Shown piece by piece: positions 23,903 to 32,134 of a stretch of DNA of 58,411 bases (position 1 is the stretch's first letter; the number at the start of each line of letters is the position of its first letter). The position numbers were made by a program, and so were the translations under genes. The DNA comes from a virus. Below the pieces are notes generated by a model. That model was not told where the DNA came from and ran no database searches. It saw only the letters and a list, made by a program, of their open reading frames with translations. The stretch lies in the IMG/VR virus record IMGVR_UViG_3300034072_001300, positions 1 to 58,411 of that record, one strand, 5' to 3'.

Positions 23903-24851
23903 TGAAAATAGAACAAATGTTGTTCTATTTTGGAGCTCAAAATACAATGGTGAAACACCCGAAGAATACAGAAATACGGAATTGGAACTTTCTGTATTTA
24001 CTGAACTAACTTTAGAATCACATAAAAAATATAATAATACAGAATTATATACTTATCAAAAAATTAAAAATATTCCAGAACATATTACTATAAAAGACGC
24101 AAATGAAATATTCCCCTTTGAATTAGCATTTGATGCATTAAAAAGAAATCATAGTATAGCTCATATTTCAGATGTTGTTAGATTAAAAAGAGCGTTGGAA
24201 ATAAATGCTGTTGTTCTTGATTTGGATGCAGTCCAAATCAACCCATTTCCTGATATTCCTTGCTTTACTTGCACAATGCCTGCTAAAACTTCAGGTGGCG
24301 TAGCTATAAAATGGGGTAAATCACACCCACCTTTTATAATTCATGATGGTTCTTGGGATGGTAAAGCATTATCTGCATTCCCAATTAAAGTACATAAATG
24401 CATTGAGACAGAAATAAATGCTTTAATTAATAGAATTATTAAATGTTTATCAGAAGAACCAATGAAAGATACAAAAGGTTGGAATTATATTATGTGGGAA
24501 TTAAAAAATATTGCTAATAATAACCCAGCGGTCAAAGTTTTTGAACCAATTAAATGTTGTCCAGTTCCCGCTTGGAAATCGGCCGGTAATTGTTATACAC
24601 TTGAATCCCCAACAAAATTTGACGGTAAATCAGAATTATTTGGTTATAAATTACCCTCAATTGATGAAATCTTTGAAAAATCATATGTTATTCAACATTT
24701 TTTTGAAAGTTCATTTAAGAATTCAGAAAAATCAAAAGAAGATTTTTTCTATAATGTAAAACCAGGTTCAGTTCTATATAAAGAGATGGAACATATATTT
24801 GGAAAGGATAATAAATATTTTAATAAATTAATTTCTACTGATGAGTGGTAG
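23883..24851 (+). CDS. glycosyltransferase-like protein (GT32/DXD type)
   Basis: The central segment SIAHISDVVRLKRALEINAVVLDLDAVQ is like the GT32 and capsular-transferase signature, where an S-D and a later D-x-D (DLD, about 118-120) bind the nucleotide sugar and metal. The G-G-x-Y-x-D form is changed to EINAVVLDLD. The remaining parts are unassigned. It overlaps the epimerase gene and so belongs to the sugar operon. A hairpin terminator covers its stop codon. Confidence 0.6.
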   Translation: MQQMQNNENRTNVVLFWSSKYNGETPEEYRNTELELSVFTELTLESHKKYNNTELYTYQKIKNIPEHITIKDANEIFPFELAFDALKRNHSIAHISDVVRLKRALEINAVVLDLDAVQINPFPDIPCFTCTMPAKTSGGVAIKWGKSHPPFIIHDGSWDGKALSAFPIKVHKCIETEINALINRIIKCLSEEPMKDTKGWNYIMWELKNIANNNPAVKVFEPIKCCPVPAWKSAGNCYTLESPTKFDGKSELFGYKLPSIDEIFEKSYVIQHFFESSFKNSEKSKEDFFYNVKPGSVLYKEMEHIFGKDNKYFNKLISTDEW

Positions 24852-24863
24852 AAATTAATACAT
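24828..24863 (+). terminator. terminator overlapping the GT32-like stop codon
   Basis: TTAATTTCTAC, loop TGATGAGTG, GTAGAAATTAA: an 11-bp stem, then TACATTTTT. Confidence 0.6.
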
Positions 24864-24876
24864 TTTTAAATATAAT
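24853..24876 (+). promoter_or_regulatory. middle-type promoter (AATTAA-N12-TATAAT)
   Basis: AATTAA, 12 bases, TATAAT, 25 bases before the DNA polymerase start. The box overlaps the right arm of the terminator hairpin. Confidence 0.55.
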
Positions 24877-24900
24877 TTTTAAAGAAAATAAAGGATATAA

Positions 24901-27819
24901 ATGAAATTTGAAACAGCTTGGAAAGAAGAATTTAAGTATTATGAAAGGGTTTTTGATGAAAAATTGGGAAAATCAATTAAAAGAGAAATAAAACCGCTTT
25001 TTGAATGGTATGAACCAAATTCTTTAGGTTTATATACATCTGTTATTGATGACACAATTAAATTAACTAAAAAAGAATCATATTCTTCAAAAGAAGGAAG
25101 AGATAAACACGGGTTTTTGGATCCTTTATATAAAAGCATAAGAGATAATTATTGGAATAAAGATTTATATTGCACTGATGCAAATATTTGGTATTTAGAT
25201 ATTGAAACAAGGTCAAGTGTATCATATAAAAATCCAGGTTCAGATAAAAAAATAAAAATTAAAAATAAAGAAACAAATACGGAATATGAAGAAAGTGCTA
25301 ATAAACTAAGATCTGCATTTAAAAATGGGAAGGAAGAAAATTTTCTTTATTTTAATTCATTAGAAAATAAATGGGAAGAATTAAAGGGTTCATACTATTT
25401 TCAAAGAAATATAGGATTTCCAGTACCGGAAAAATCATTAGAAGAAATTGTTCTTATGCAATTCTATGATAAGAATTCAAAAACAATGTATGTTATTGGT
25501 GATAGAGATTGGAAACATAAAGATGATTATGATTTTCAATATAATCTAAAATTTATAAATGCAGGTTCTGAATTAGAAATAATTGAAACTTATTTAAAGT
25601 TATTTAAGACATTGAACCCACTTATTATTTATGCTTGGAATGGGATGGGATTTGACTACCCTTATATTCACAATAGATTAAAAAAATTAGGAATCGACCC
25701 AAATAGATTATCAAACTATGGCAATGTTTCATATTCTGAAAGGGAATTTCAAGGAAAAATTGAATTTAGATTTAGAGCAGACGGGCACCATTATATAGAT
25801 TTAATGGAAGTTTACAAAAACTTTGTTTTTAAACCGAGAGCAAGTTATATTTTAAATGCTATCGCTGAAGTTGAAGTTAATGATAAAAAGGTAAACCATA
25901 CAGAGTACAAGCGATTTGACGACTTTTATCTAGGAAATTATGAAATACCATTAAATCCAACAGAAGAACAAAAGAATTCTAAAATTTATAATGAAGCGAT
26001 TGCCGGTAATTGGGCAGAAGTTAGAGAATTAGCATATTCCGATTTTTGTTATTATGGTGCTAAAGATACATATTTATTGGTTCTTATAGATAATAAATTA
26101 AAATTCACACAATTACAATTTATGATTGCAGAAAAAATGGGTGTTTTATTATCTGATGCTACAGCAACAGTTAAACCTTGGTCTCAATATATTGCCAATA
26201 TGTCTTATTTAGAAAATAAAGTTCTTCCTCCTAGAACTGAACATGGATCACCACATGTTGTTGGTGGTTATGTTAAAGACCCACAAAAAGGTAAACATAA
26301 ATGGGTAATGTCAGCAGACGTTAATAGTATGTATCCTTTACTATCAATGGTTGGGTTTAATATGAGCCCAGAAACATATGTTCCAATGCATAAAGTTCCT
26401 TCAGATTTAAAAGAAATTTTATTAACTTATTTTAATGACCAAGATGAAGGAAAAAGATTAGAACTAGATAAAAATATTTGGGCTAAAACAACTGAATTAC
26501 TTCAAAAATATAATTATTCGTTAGGAATAAATGGCGCAGTTTTTACAAAAGATAAACTTGGTATGATTCCAAAAATGATTATGGATATTTATACAGCAAG
26601 AAAGGTTGCTAAAAAGGAACAATTCAAATATGAACAACAAAAAGTTCTTATAAAAGAAATAATATCAAAATATAATTGTTCAAATCAAATAAATATTACT
26701 CATTCAGATGTTTTAGAATATACAAAAGAAGAATTAGAAAATTTATCATTGGACACATTAAAAGATTTAGCATTAGAAGCTGAATCAAAAGAAAATGAAT
26801 ATAATACAAGACAACTGGTTTTGAAAGTTCAGATCAACGGACTTTATGGGGCACTTGCGAATACACACTTTCCCTTATTTAATGAGCAAATGGCCGCAGC
26901 AATTACTGGAAATGGAAGATATTTTATTCAGAAAAAATCAAATTATATCGAAAGTAAATTACAGGGTATGATTCCATCACAAAAACCTTATATAATATAT
27001 AACGATACAGACGCCGCTTATTATCACATAGAACCTTTTATGAATAAATATCAAGAGCAAAATTCAAACTTAACTATTGAAGAATATACTACTTGGGCAA
27101 ATTCATTTGAAGAAAAGGTAATTCAACCAACCATTCAACATTCTGTTGATGATTTTGCGCACGAATTAAATGCTTATAATAAAGATGTTATTAAATCAGA
27201 AAGGGAGGTTATTTCAGATTCTGCATTATGGGTAGCAAAGAAAAAATATTTAGCAAGAGTAAGAGATTCAGAAGGTACTAGATATCCAGATGATAATCCA
27301 TATATGAAAGCAATGGGACTTGAAATTGCGAAATCATCGACATCAGTTTGGGCTAAAAAGAAATTAAAAGAAAGTATTAATAAAATACTTGATGGGACAG
27401 AGGAAGAATTATCGAGTTGGATTAAAGAATTAAAAATTGATTTTGTGAAAGCAGATTTAAATGATTTAGCACAAGTTGGGGCTGCATCTAATTTGGATTA
27501 TGATTTAAGTGATAAAGGAGTTCCTTTTGGTTCAAGAGCAGCAATATGTCATAATATCTATATTAAAGAGTACAACAAAGATGAAACATATTCACCAATT
27601 CAAGCAGGTGAAAAAACAAAAAGACTATTTTTAATTGAACCAAATCCGTTAAAAACAAATATAATTGCTTATAGTTCAGATAATTTTGTAAATGAAATAA
27701 AAGATTATATTGATTATGATACAAATTTTGAGAAAAGTTTCTTGAATCCACTTCAATTAATGGTTGAGTGTTTGAATTGGGACTTAAATAAGAAAACTGA
27801 ATCACTAGATGATTGGTAA
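24901..27819 (+). CDS. DNA polymerase, family B (T4 gp43-like)
   Basis: The replicative polymerase with proofreading. Exo I is YLDIETRS (D100, E102), Exo II is around IIYAWNGMGFDYPYI and Exo III is YYGAKDTYLL. Polymerase motif A is MSADVNSMYPLLSM (D473), motif B is KVQINGLYGALANTHFP and motif C is YNDTDAAY (D702, D704). All metal-binding carboxylates are present. At 972 residues it is slightly longer than T4 gp43 (about 900). It is uninterrupted, with no intein or intron. A terminator overlaps the stop and thyA follows. Confidence 0.95.
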   Translation: MKFETAWKEEFKYYERVFDEKLGKSIKREIKPLFEWYEPNSLGLYTSVIDDTIKLTKKESYSSKEGRDKHGFLDPLYKSIRDNYWNKDLYCTDANIWYLDIETRSSVSYKNPGSDKKIKIKNKETNTEYEESANKLRSAFKNGKEENFLYFNSLENKWEELKGSYYFQRNIGFPVPEKSLEEIVLMQFYDKNSKTMYVIGDRDWKHKDDYDFQYNLKFINAGSELEIIETYLKLFKTLNPLIIYAWNGMGFDYPYIHNRLKKLGIDPNRLSNYGNVSYSEREFQGKIEFRFRADGHHYIDLMEVYKNFVFKPRASYILNAIAEVEVNDKKVNHTEYKRFDDFYLGNYEIPLNPTEEQKNSKIYNEAIAGNWAEVRELAYSDFCYYGAKDTYLLVLIDNKLKFTQLQFMIAEKMGVLLSDATATVKPWSQYIANMSYLENKVLPPRTEHGSPHVVGGYVKDPQKGKHKWVMSADVNSMYPLLSMVGFNMSPETYVPMHKVPSDLKEILLTYFNDQDEGKRLELDKNIWAKTTELLQKYNYSLGINGAVFTKDKLGMIPKMIMDIYTARKVAKKEQFKYEQQKVLIKEIISKYNCSNQINITHSDVLEYTKEELENLSLDTLKDLALEAESKENEYNTRQLVLKVQINGLYGALANTHFPLFNEQMAAAITGNGRYFIQKKSNYIESKLQGMIPSQKPYIIYNDTDAAYYHIEPFMNKYQEQNSNLTIEEYTTWANSFEEKVIQPTIQHSVDDFAHELNAYNKDVIKSEREVISDSALWVAKKKYLARVRDSEGTRYPDDNPYMKAMGLEIAKSSTSVWAKKKLKESINKILDGTEEELSSWIKELKIDFVKADLNDLAQVGAASNLDYDLSDKGVPFGSRAAICHNIYIKEYNKDETYSPIQAGEKTKRLFLIEPNPLKTNIIAYSSDNFVNEIKDYIDYDTNFEKSFLNPLQLMVECLNWDLNKKTESLDDW

Positions 27820-27835
27820 TATAAATATTACCTTT
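27815..27835 (+). terminator. terminator overlapping the DNA polymerase stop codon
   Basis: GGTAATA, loop TAAA, TATTACC then TTT: a 7-bp stem containing the TAA stop. Confidence 0.55.
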
Positions 27836-27837
27836 CT

Positions 27838-27845
27838 TATAAATA
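27838..27845 (+). promoter_or_regulatory. T4-type late promoter motif
   Basis: TATAAATA 18 bases before the thymidylate synthase ATG. Confidence 0.55.
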
Positions 27846-27862
27846 ATATAAAAAGGAATTAA

Positions 27863-28714
27863 ATGAAGCAATATTTAGATTTATGTCAAAGAATTATAGA
27901 TGATGGGCATTGGATTGAAAATAAAAGAACAGGGCAAAAAGTAAAAACTATCATAAACGCTGATTTTACTTATGATGTTGATGAAGGTAAATTTCCAATG
28001 ATAACAACGAGAAAAACATTTTATAAAGCAGCAATTGGTGAACTTTTGGGATACTTAAATGGATGTTCAGATGCTATGGAATTTAAAGAAAGATTTAAAA
28101 CTCCTACTTGGTTAGCTAATGCTAATGAAAATGAAAGTTGGTTAAAAAATCCATTTAGAACAGGCGAAAATGATATGGGAAGAGTTTATGGAGTTCAAGG
28201 TAGGGAATGGACTAATAGTAGAGGTCAAAAATTTGACCAATTAAGAAAGATTTATAATAATCTAAAAAATGGTATAGATGATAGAGGTGAAATTTTAACA
28301 TTTTGGAATCCCGGTGAATTTGATCAAGGGTGTTTAAGACCTTGTATGTACCAACACCAATTTTCACTTTTAGATGGTGTTTTATATTTAAACAGTACAC
28401 AAAGAAGCATTGATGTTCCTCTTGGTTTAGTTTTTAATCAAATTCAAGTTTATGTTTTATTGGCACTAATGGCTCAAATTACTGGTCACAAACCGGGAAA
28501 GGCGTATCACAAATTAGTTAATGCTCATATTTATGAAAATCAAATAGATTTAATGCATGAACAATTAAAAAGAAAACCTTTTGAATTGCCTAAGTTAGTT
28601 ATTAATCCTGAAATTAAAACTCTTGAAGATATTGAAACTTGGGTTACTGTTGATGATTTTATTGTTGAAGAATACAAACATCATGATCCGATTCAATATC
28701 CATTCTCGGTTTAA
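27863..28714 (+). CDS. thyA: thymidylate synthase
   Basis: Makes dTMP from dUMP with methylene-tetrahydrofolate. The catalytic cysteine is C161 in [11 protein letters not shown] and the phosphate-binding segment is QRSIDVPLG (R181, S182, D184). Asn192 in LVFNQIQVY is the residue that selects dUMP; dCMP hydroxymethylases have Asp there, so this is not a T4 gp42. The residue after the cysteine is Met instead of the usual His, and the usual R-R pair reads RG ([11 protein letters not shown]). I recall a phage and gammaproteobacterial ThyA subgroup with these same changes. DHFR lies 0.5 kb downstream, which suits the folate cycle. Confidence 0.88.
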   Translation: MKQYLDLCQRIIDDGHWIENKRTGQKVKTIINADFTYDVDEGKFPMITTRKTFYKAAIGELLGYLNGCSDAMEFKERFKTPTWLANANENESWLKNPFRTGENDMGRVYGVQGREWTNSRGQKFDQLRKIYNNLKNGIDDRGEILTFWNPGEFDQGCLRPCMYQHQFSLLDGVLYLNSTQRSIDVPLGLVFNQIQVYVLLALMAQITGHKPGKAYHKLVNAHIYENQIDLMHEQLKRKPFELPKLVINPEIKTLEDIETWVTVDDFIVEEYKHHDPIQYPFSV

Positions 28715-28723
28715 AGGAATAAA

Positions 28724-28984
28724 ATGAGTTTAACATATGAAGAATTAAAAAATATGAAAATTGGTGAAGTATATTATGAATCAAGTCAATATGCTAATAT
28801 AAAATTTACTGTAAAATCAAAACCAATAGAAAAACAAAATAAAGATTTAACACAATTAACTTGGATTGGTTCAGTAAAAGATCAAGATAATATTGAATAT
28901 CTTATAACGAAAGGGTTGGAACATTATGGGCCAAAAATTTATAAATTTCCAGCTTATGTTGGAGTTGAACAATGGGGATATTAA
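28724..28984 (+). CDS. hypothetical beta-rich protein (86 aa)
   Basis: It begins MSLTYEELKNMKIGEVYYES and ends KIYKFPAYVGVEQWGY. AAGGA precedes the ATG. It sits in the thyA-DHFR operon with short gaps. No family is recognised. Confidence 0.7.
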   Translation: MSLTYEELKNMKIGEVYYESSQYANIKFTVKSKPIEKQNKDLTQLTWIGSVKDQDNIEYLITKGLEHYGPKIYKFPAYVGVEQWGY

Positions 28985-28993
28985 GGAGAACAT

Positions 28994-29215
28994 ATGAAAT
29001 TTGAAAATTATACAGATGTATTTTATAAAATAGATAATGAGGGTTTAGGATATTTCATAGAAAATTATGCATCAGCTGATTCAATGCCAGATAAAACTGG
29101 TGAAGAATTATTTAGAATTGCAGAAGAAGCATTATCTAATTTTTCTAATTATGTAGAGGAAAAAATGGAATTAGAAGATATTACTGAAGACTTTGAGGTT
29201 GAAGATTTTGAGTGA
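28994..29215 (+). CDS. small acidic protein (73 aa)
   Basis: An acidic helical protein with a very acidic tail (MELEDITEDFEVEDFE), which could act as a DNA mimic, although that is speculation. AAGGAG precedes the ATG. It overlaps the DHFR start. Confidence 0.7.
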   Translation: MKFENYTDVFYKIDNEGLGYFIENYASADSMPDKTGEELFRIAEEALSNFSNYVEEKMELEDITEDFEVEDFE

Positions 29216-29726
29216 TAAAAATATTAATCTAATAGTCGCTTGTGGAAACAATGGGCAAATAGGAAAAGATAATAAATTACTTTGGCACATTCCAGAAGAT
29301 TTTAAACATTTCAAAGAAAAAACAACAAATTCAGTAATAATTATGGGAAGAAATACTTATGAATCTTTACCAGGAATGTTACCAAATAGAACCCATATTG
29401 TCATTACATCTAAAGAATTGGAACAAAAAGATAATTTATACGCGGTGAAATCGATTGAAGAAGCAATTCATTTATCTAAAAAGTTGGTGTACTCCAAAGA
29501 TGAAGCTATTTGGGTTATTGGTGGTGCTCAAATATATAATGAATTTATTAAAAGAGATTTAATAAATAAAATATATTTAAGTTCAATAAATTATTCTGGT
29601 GATGCCGATGCATATTTTGATTTGAGATTTTTAAGTTCAGGTAGATATACTATAAAATCAGCTGAATATTTTGAGAAGAAAAACAATACACCTGAATGGT
29701 CATTAAAAATATATGAAAGGATATAA
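29208..29726 (+). CDS. folA: dihydrofolate reductase
   Basis: Regenerates tetrahydrofolate used by ThyA. It shows INLIVACGNNGQIGKDNKLLWHIPEDFKHFK with the acidic D/E and W pair of the active site, VIIMGRNTYESLP and AIWVIGGAQIYNEF. There is no ATG at the start. TTG at 29208 is chosen because GAGG at 29195-29198 is well spaced for it; other TTG codons at 29193 and 29199 are open but have no ribosome site. This gives 172 residues, and the start overlaps the upstream stop. Confidence 0.88.
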   Translation: MSDKNINLIVACGNNGQIGKDNKLLWHIPEDFKHFKEKTTNSVIIMGRNTYESLPGMLPNRTHIVITSKELEQKDNLYAVKSIEEAIHLSKKLVYSKDEAIWVIGGAQIYNEFIKRDLINKIYLSSINYSGDADAYFDLRFLSSGRYTIKSAEYFEKKNNTPEWSLKIYERI

Positions 29727-30323
29727 ATGCAGGAAATGCAAGAAACTCCAAAAAATAGTTTGGAAGATAAAAATATTATTTTAGTAAATGGTTTACCTAG
29801 AGCAGGTAAAGATACATTTGCTGATTATATGTGTGAAAAATATGGTTTTGTTAAATTTAGTTTTGCAGATGAGTTGAAGGATATTGTTTGCAGAACATTT
29901 GATATTTCAAGAGAAGATTTAGATTATTTTAAGAATGATCAAATAGAACTTTGCTATAATAATGGTGGGAGATATGAAGAATTAATCAATTTCAGAGATT
30001 TATTAAGAAGATTTGGGACTGAAGGAATGAAACCTGCATTTGGTGATTCGGTTTGGGCAGATGTACTGTATAGAAAAATAGAACGATCAAAACACAAAAA
30101 TATAATTGTTCCTGATTTTAGATTTTTATGTGAATACAAAAATTTAGATAACATAAAAACGGTTCTTGTACAAGATGAAAGAGAGCTTCCAATTGAAGGG
30201 CACGCCTCTGATGTTGAACTGTATCAAAACAATTTTAAGTTTAATTATGTTTTATATAATAATAAAGATGAATCTTTCTTTAAAGAAATTGATAATTTAA
30301 CTAAAGAATTAATTAAAAATTAA
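29727..30323 (+). CDS. deoxynucleoside monophosphate kinase (T4 gp1-like)
   Basis: Phosphorylates dNMPs for phage DNA synthesis. The P-loop is NGLPRAGKDTFADYM (residues about 20-34), followed by YGFVKFSFADELKDI, FRDLLRRFGTEGMK and IIVPDFRFLCEY, which line up with T4 gp1 and related phage kinases. It starts directly after the DHFR stop. Confidence 0.82.
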   Translation: MQEMQETPKNSLEDKNIILVNGLPRAGKDTFADYMCEKYGFVKFSFADELKDIVCRTFDISREDLDYFKNDQIELCYNNGGRYEELINFRDLLRRFGTEGMKPAFGDSVWADVLYRKIERSKHKNIIVPDFRFLCEYKNLDNIKTVLVQDERELPIEGHASDVELYQNNFKFNYVLYNNKDESFFKEIDNLTKELIKN

Positions 30324-30341
30324 TAAAATGTTGTATATAAT
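30318..30341 (+). promoter_or_regulatory. middle-type promoter (AATTAA-N12-TATAAT)
   Basis: AATTAA, 12 bases ending GTTGTA, TATAAT before the gene at 30371; the box overlaps the kinase stop codon. Confidence 0.5.
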
Positions 30342-30370
30342 TATCCATATTTAAAATAAAGGAACATCAA

Positions 30371-30664
30371 ATGAAACAATTTAATGAAAAGATATTTAAA
30401 GAAGTTAAAAGAGATAGAATTACAACAAGTAATATTTTTAAATCTACATCAGGTAGTGATTTAACTAAAAAATTAGCAGAAGCAATTTTTAATACTGATA
30501 TAACAATTTATCCAAAATATAAATTAATTGACGCAGGAGGAACAATTTTAATTGAAACTTCTGCAGGTGAATTTAAGTCTTTGGGGTTACATCATATGTC
30601 AGAAGAAGGTGTTCTTTGTAATGATTTAGAAACATTCATTAAATGGGAAGATTTTTCAAAATAA
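30371..30664 (+). CDS. hypothetical protein (97 aa)
   Basis: It begins MKQFNEKIFKEVKRDRITTS. The second half is beta-rich (YKLIDAGGTILIETSAGEF). It lies between dNMP kinase and the gp62-like gene. No family is recognised. Confidence 0.7.
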   Translation: MKQFNEKIFKEVKRDRITTSNIFKSTSGSDLTKKLAEAIFNTDITIYPKYKLIDAGGTILIETSAGEFKSLGLHHMSEEGVLCNDLETFIKWEDFSK

Positions 30665-30685
30665 AATTAAAATAAAGGATTAAAT

Positions 30686-31057
30686 ATGTTTCCTACTATG
30701 TGGAGTTCTTTAGATAAGAATAAAAATGCATCAGCAGAAGACTTAAAAAAAGTTTCTGCATTTATGTTTTGCAGATGGTTGGCTGGTAATCCCAGTACAA
30801 TCAGAAAAGCAGCCGAATATAATATTTACCCTGATATTCCTGTTGAAAATATGTACTACAGCACAAAATATGAATTTGCTGGTAAAATTAGAAATATAAA
30901 ATGGGTAAAATCAGAAACAGAAGATATTGATCAAAATACAATTGATATGCTATGTACGCACTTTAAAATTTCTGTTGAAAAAGCAAAAGAATATATAAGC
31001 ATTATATCAATGGAAGAGTTGGAGTACTTAAAAGAATTATATAGGCCTAGAAAATGA
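30686..31057 (+). CDS. probable clamp loader small subunit (gp62-like)
   Basis: At 123 residues it resembles the small clamp-loader subunit of cyanophage and other T4-like phages rather than T4 gp62 itself. Markers are FMFCRWLAGNPSTIRKAAEY (a conserved F-R-x-L...A-x-x-N-type helix), NIYPDIPVENMYYS and the end LCTHFKISVEKAKEYISII, SMEELEYLKELY. Those three blocks keep order and spacing in the homologues I recall. It lies 15 kb from the gp44-like gene but near polymerase genes. Confidence 0.6.
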   Translation: MFPTMWSSLDKNKNASAEDLKKVSAFMFCRWLAGNPSTIRKAAEYNIYPDIPVENMYYSTKYEFAGKIRNIKWVKSETEDIDQNTIDMLCTHFKISVEKAKEYISIISMEELEYLKELYRPRK

Positions 31058-31236
31058 ATTATTCAAAAGAAGTTAGTGCATTTACGGGATCAATAATTTT
31101 GTGGGGTATGCTTTTAGGAAATATAACTTCTTGTGAACTATTAAATATTATCTTTATTTGTATTTTAGGATTTATTACTTCAATTTCATTAAATTGTGAA
31201 TCAAAAATGAATATAAATATTTTAAAAAGGAAATAA
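31054..31236 (+). CDS. small membrane protein (60 aa)
   Basis: Two hydrophobic segments (about 8-24 TGSIILWGMLLGNI and 28-46 LLNIIFICILGFITSISL). The start overlaps the gp62-like stop by four bases. The function is unknown. Confidence 0.65.
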   Translation: MNYSKEVSAFTGSIILWGMLLGNITSCELLNIIFICILGFITSISLNCESKMNINILKRK

Positions 31237-31240
31237 ATGA

Positions 31241-32134
31241 ATGCTAGAAATAAATAAACCTTATGTGTATCGAATTAAAAATAAAACTACCGGTCAATTC
31301 TATTACGGCAGTAAATACTCAAAGGTTTGTTGTTATACAACATTTTGGAAAGACTACTTCACTAGTTCAGCAACAATTAGAAAATTAATTAAATTATATG
31401 GTAAAGATGATTGGGATATAAAAATATTAAAAACATATCAGACCGCTCGTGAAGCACTTTTAAATGAACAAAAATATATTAAAAGGTGTTTTAAAAGTAA
31501 ATATTCTTTAAATTTAAGATATTTTGAATACAATGGTGAATCTTTAGATGACTTAGATACTATAGAAAAAATGGTAATGACTAGAAAAATACCAGATGAA
31601 AATGGAAAAACTTCATATCTTATTGGGGGTAGAAAAACTGCTGATACTAAAAAATCAATCATTATGCCTGATGGGAGATCATTAATGCAAGTAACTGTTG
31701 ATAAAACTGCTCAAATTAGACACAATAGAGGTGATTATAAAAAATTATCTAAAGAAATGACCGGTGTAGGAAAGGGCATTTGTCCCGAAAGAAAAATCTG
31801 TGTGTATTGTGACGCTAACACGAATTTGGGAAATTATTTTAGATGGCATGGAGAAAACTGTAAAAAGAATCCAAATATAACTGAAGAACAATTAAAGAAA
31901 AGAGAACCTTGGAATAAGACTAAAGAAGATGGAACAACTAGAAAAGTCTCAGATGCAACTAGATTAAAGAATAAATTAGCTCAACAAAAACTTGTTAGTG
32001 CTTTTGATGTACAAACTTTAAAGTTTGTTAGAATAAATAAAGATATATTTAATGAATTCAAACATATTAGATATTATGGAACAACACATAGTAAAGTTAA
32101 GGAAATTTTAAAATTAAAGGAAATAAATGAATGA
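31241..32134 (+). CDS. GIY-YIG homing endonuclease 2
   Basis: The N-terminal GIY-YIG domain reads PYVYRIKNKTTGQFYYGSKYS, then DYFTSSATIRKLI and ILKTYQTAREALLNEQ. A zinc-finger-like CVYCDANTNLGNYFRWHGENC (C2HC) follows, then a basic DNA-binding tail. AAGGA precedes the ATG. It lies between the small membrane protein and the DHH phosphoesterase, overlapping the latter by 8 bases. It differs in length and C-terminal domain from the other copy, so the two are separate arrivals. Confidence 0.85.
   Translation: MLEINKPYVYRIKNKTTGQFYYGSKYSKVCCYTTFWKDYFTSSATIRKLIKLYGKDDWDIKILKTYQTAREALLNEQKYIKRCFKSKYSLNLRYFEYNGESLDDLDTIEKMVMTRKIPDENGKTSYLIGGRKTADTKKSIIMPDGRSLMQVTVDKTAQIRHNRGDYKKLSKEMTGVGKGICPERKICVYCDANTNLGNYFRWHGENCKKNPNITEEQLKKREPWNKTKEDGTTRKVSDATRLKNKLAQQKLVSAFDVQTLKFVRINKDIFNEFKHIRYYGTTHSKVKEILKLKEINE

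Noticed and set aside
24511-24759. Extra forward and reverse frames inside long genes (for example 24511, 47999, 38310)
   Set aside because: They lie inside well-supported genes in other frames, lack ribosome sites and show composition typical of shadow frames.
27863-28714. dCMP hydroxymethylase (T4 gp42)
   Set aside because: Asn192 marks dUMP specificity; gp42 has Asp at that place.
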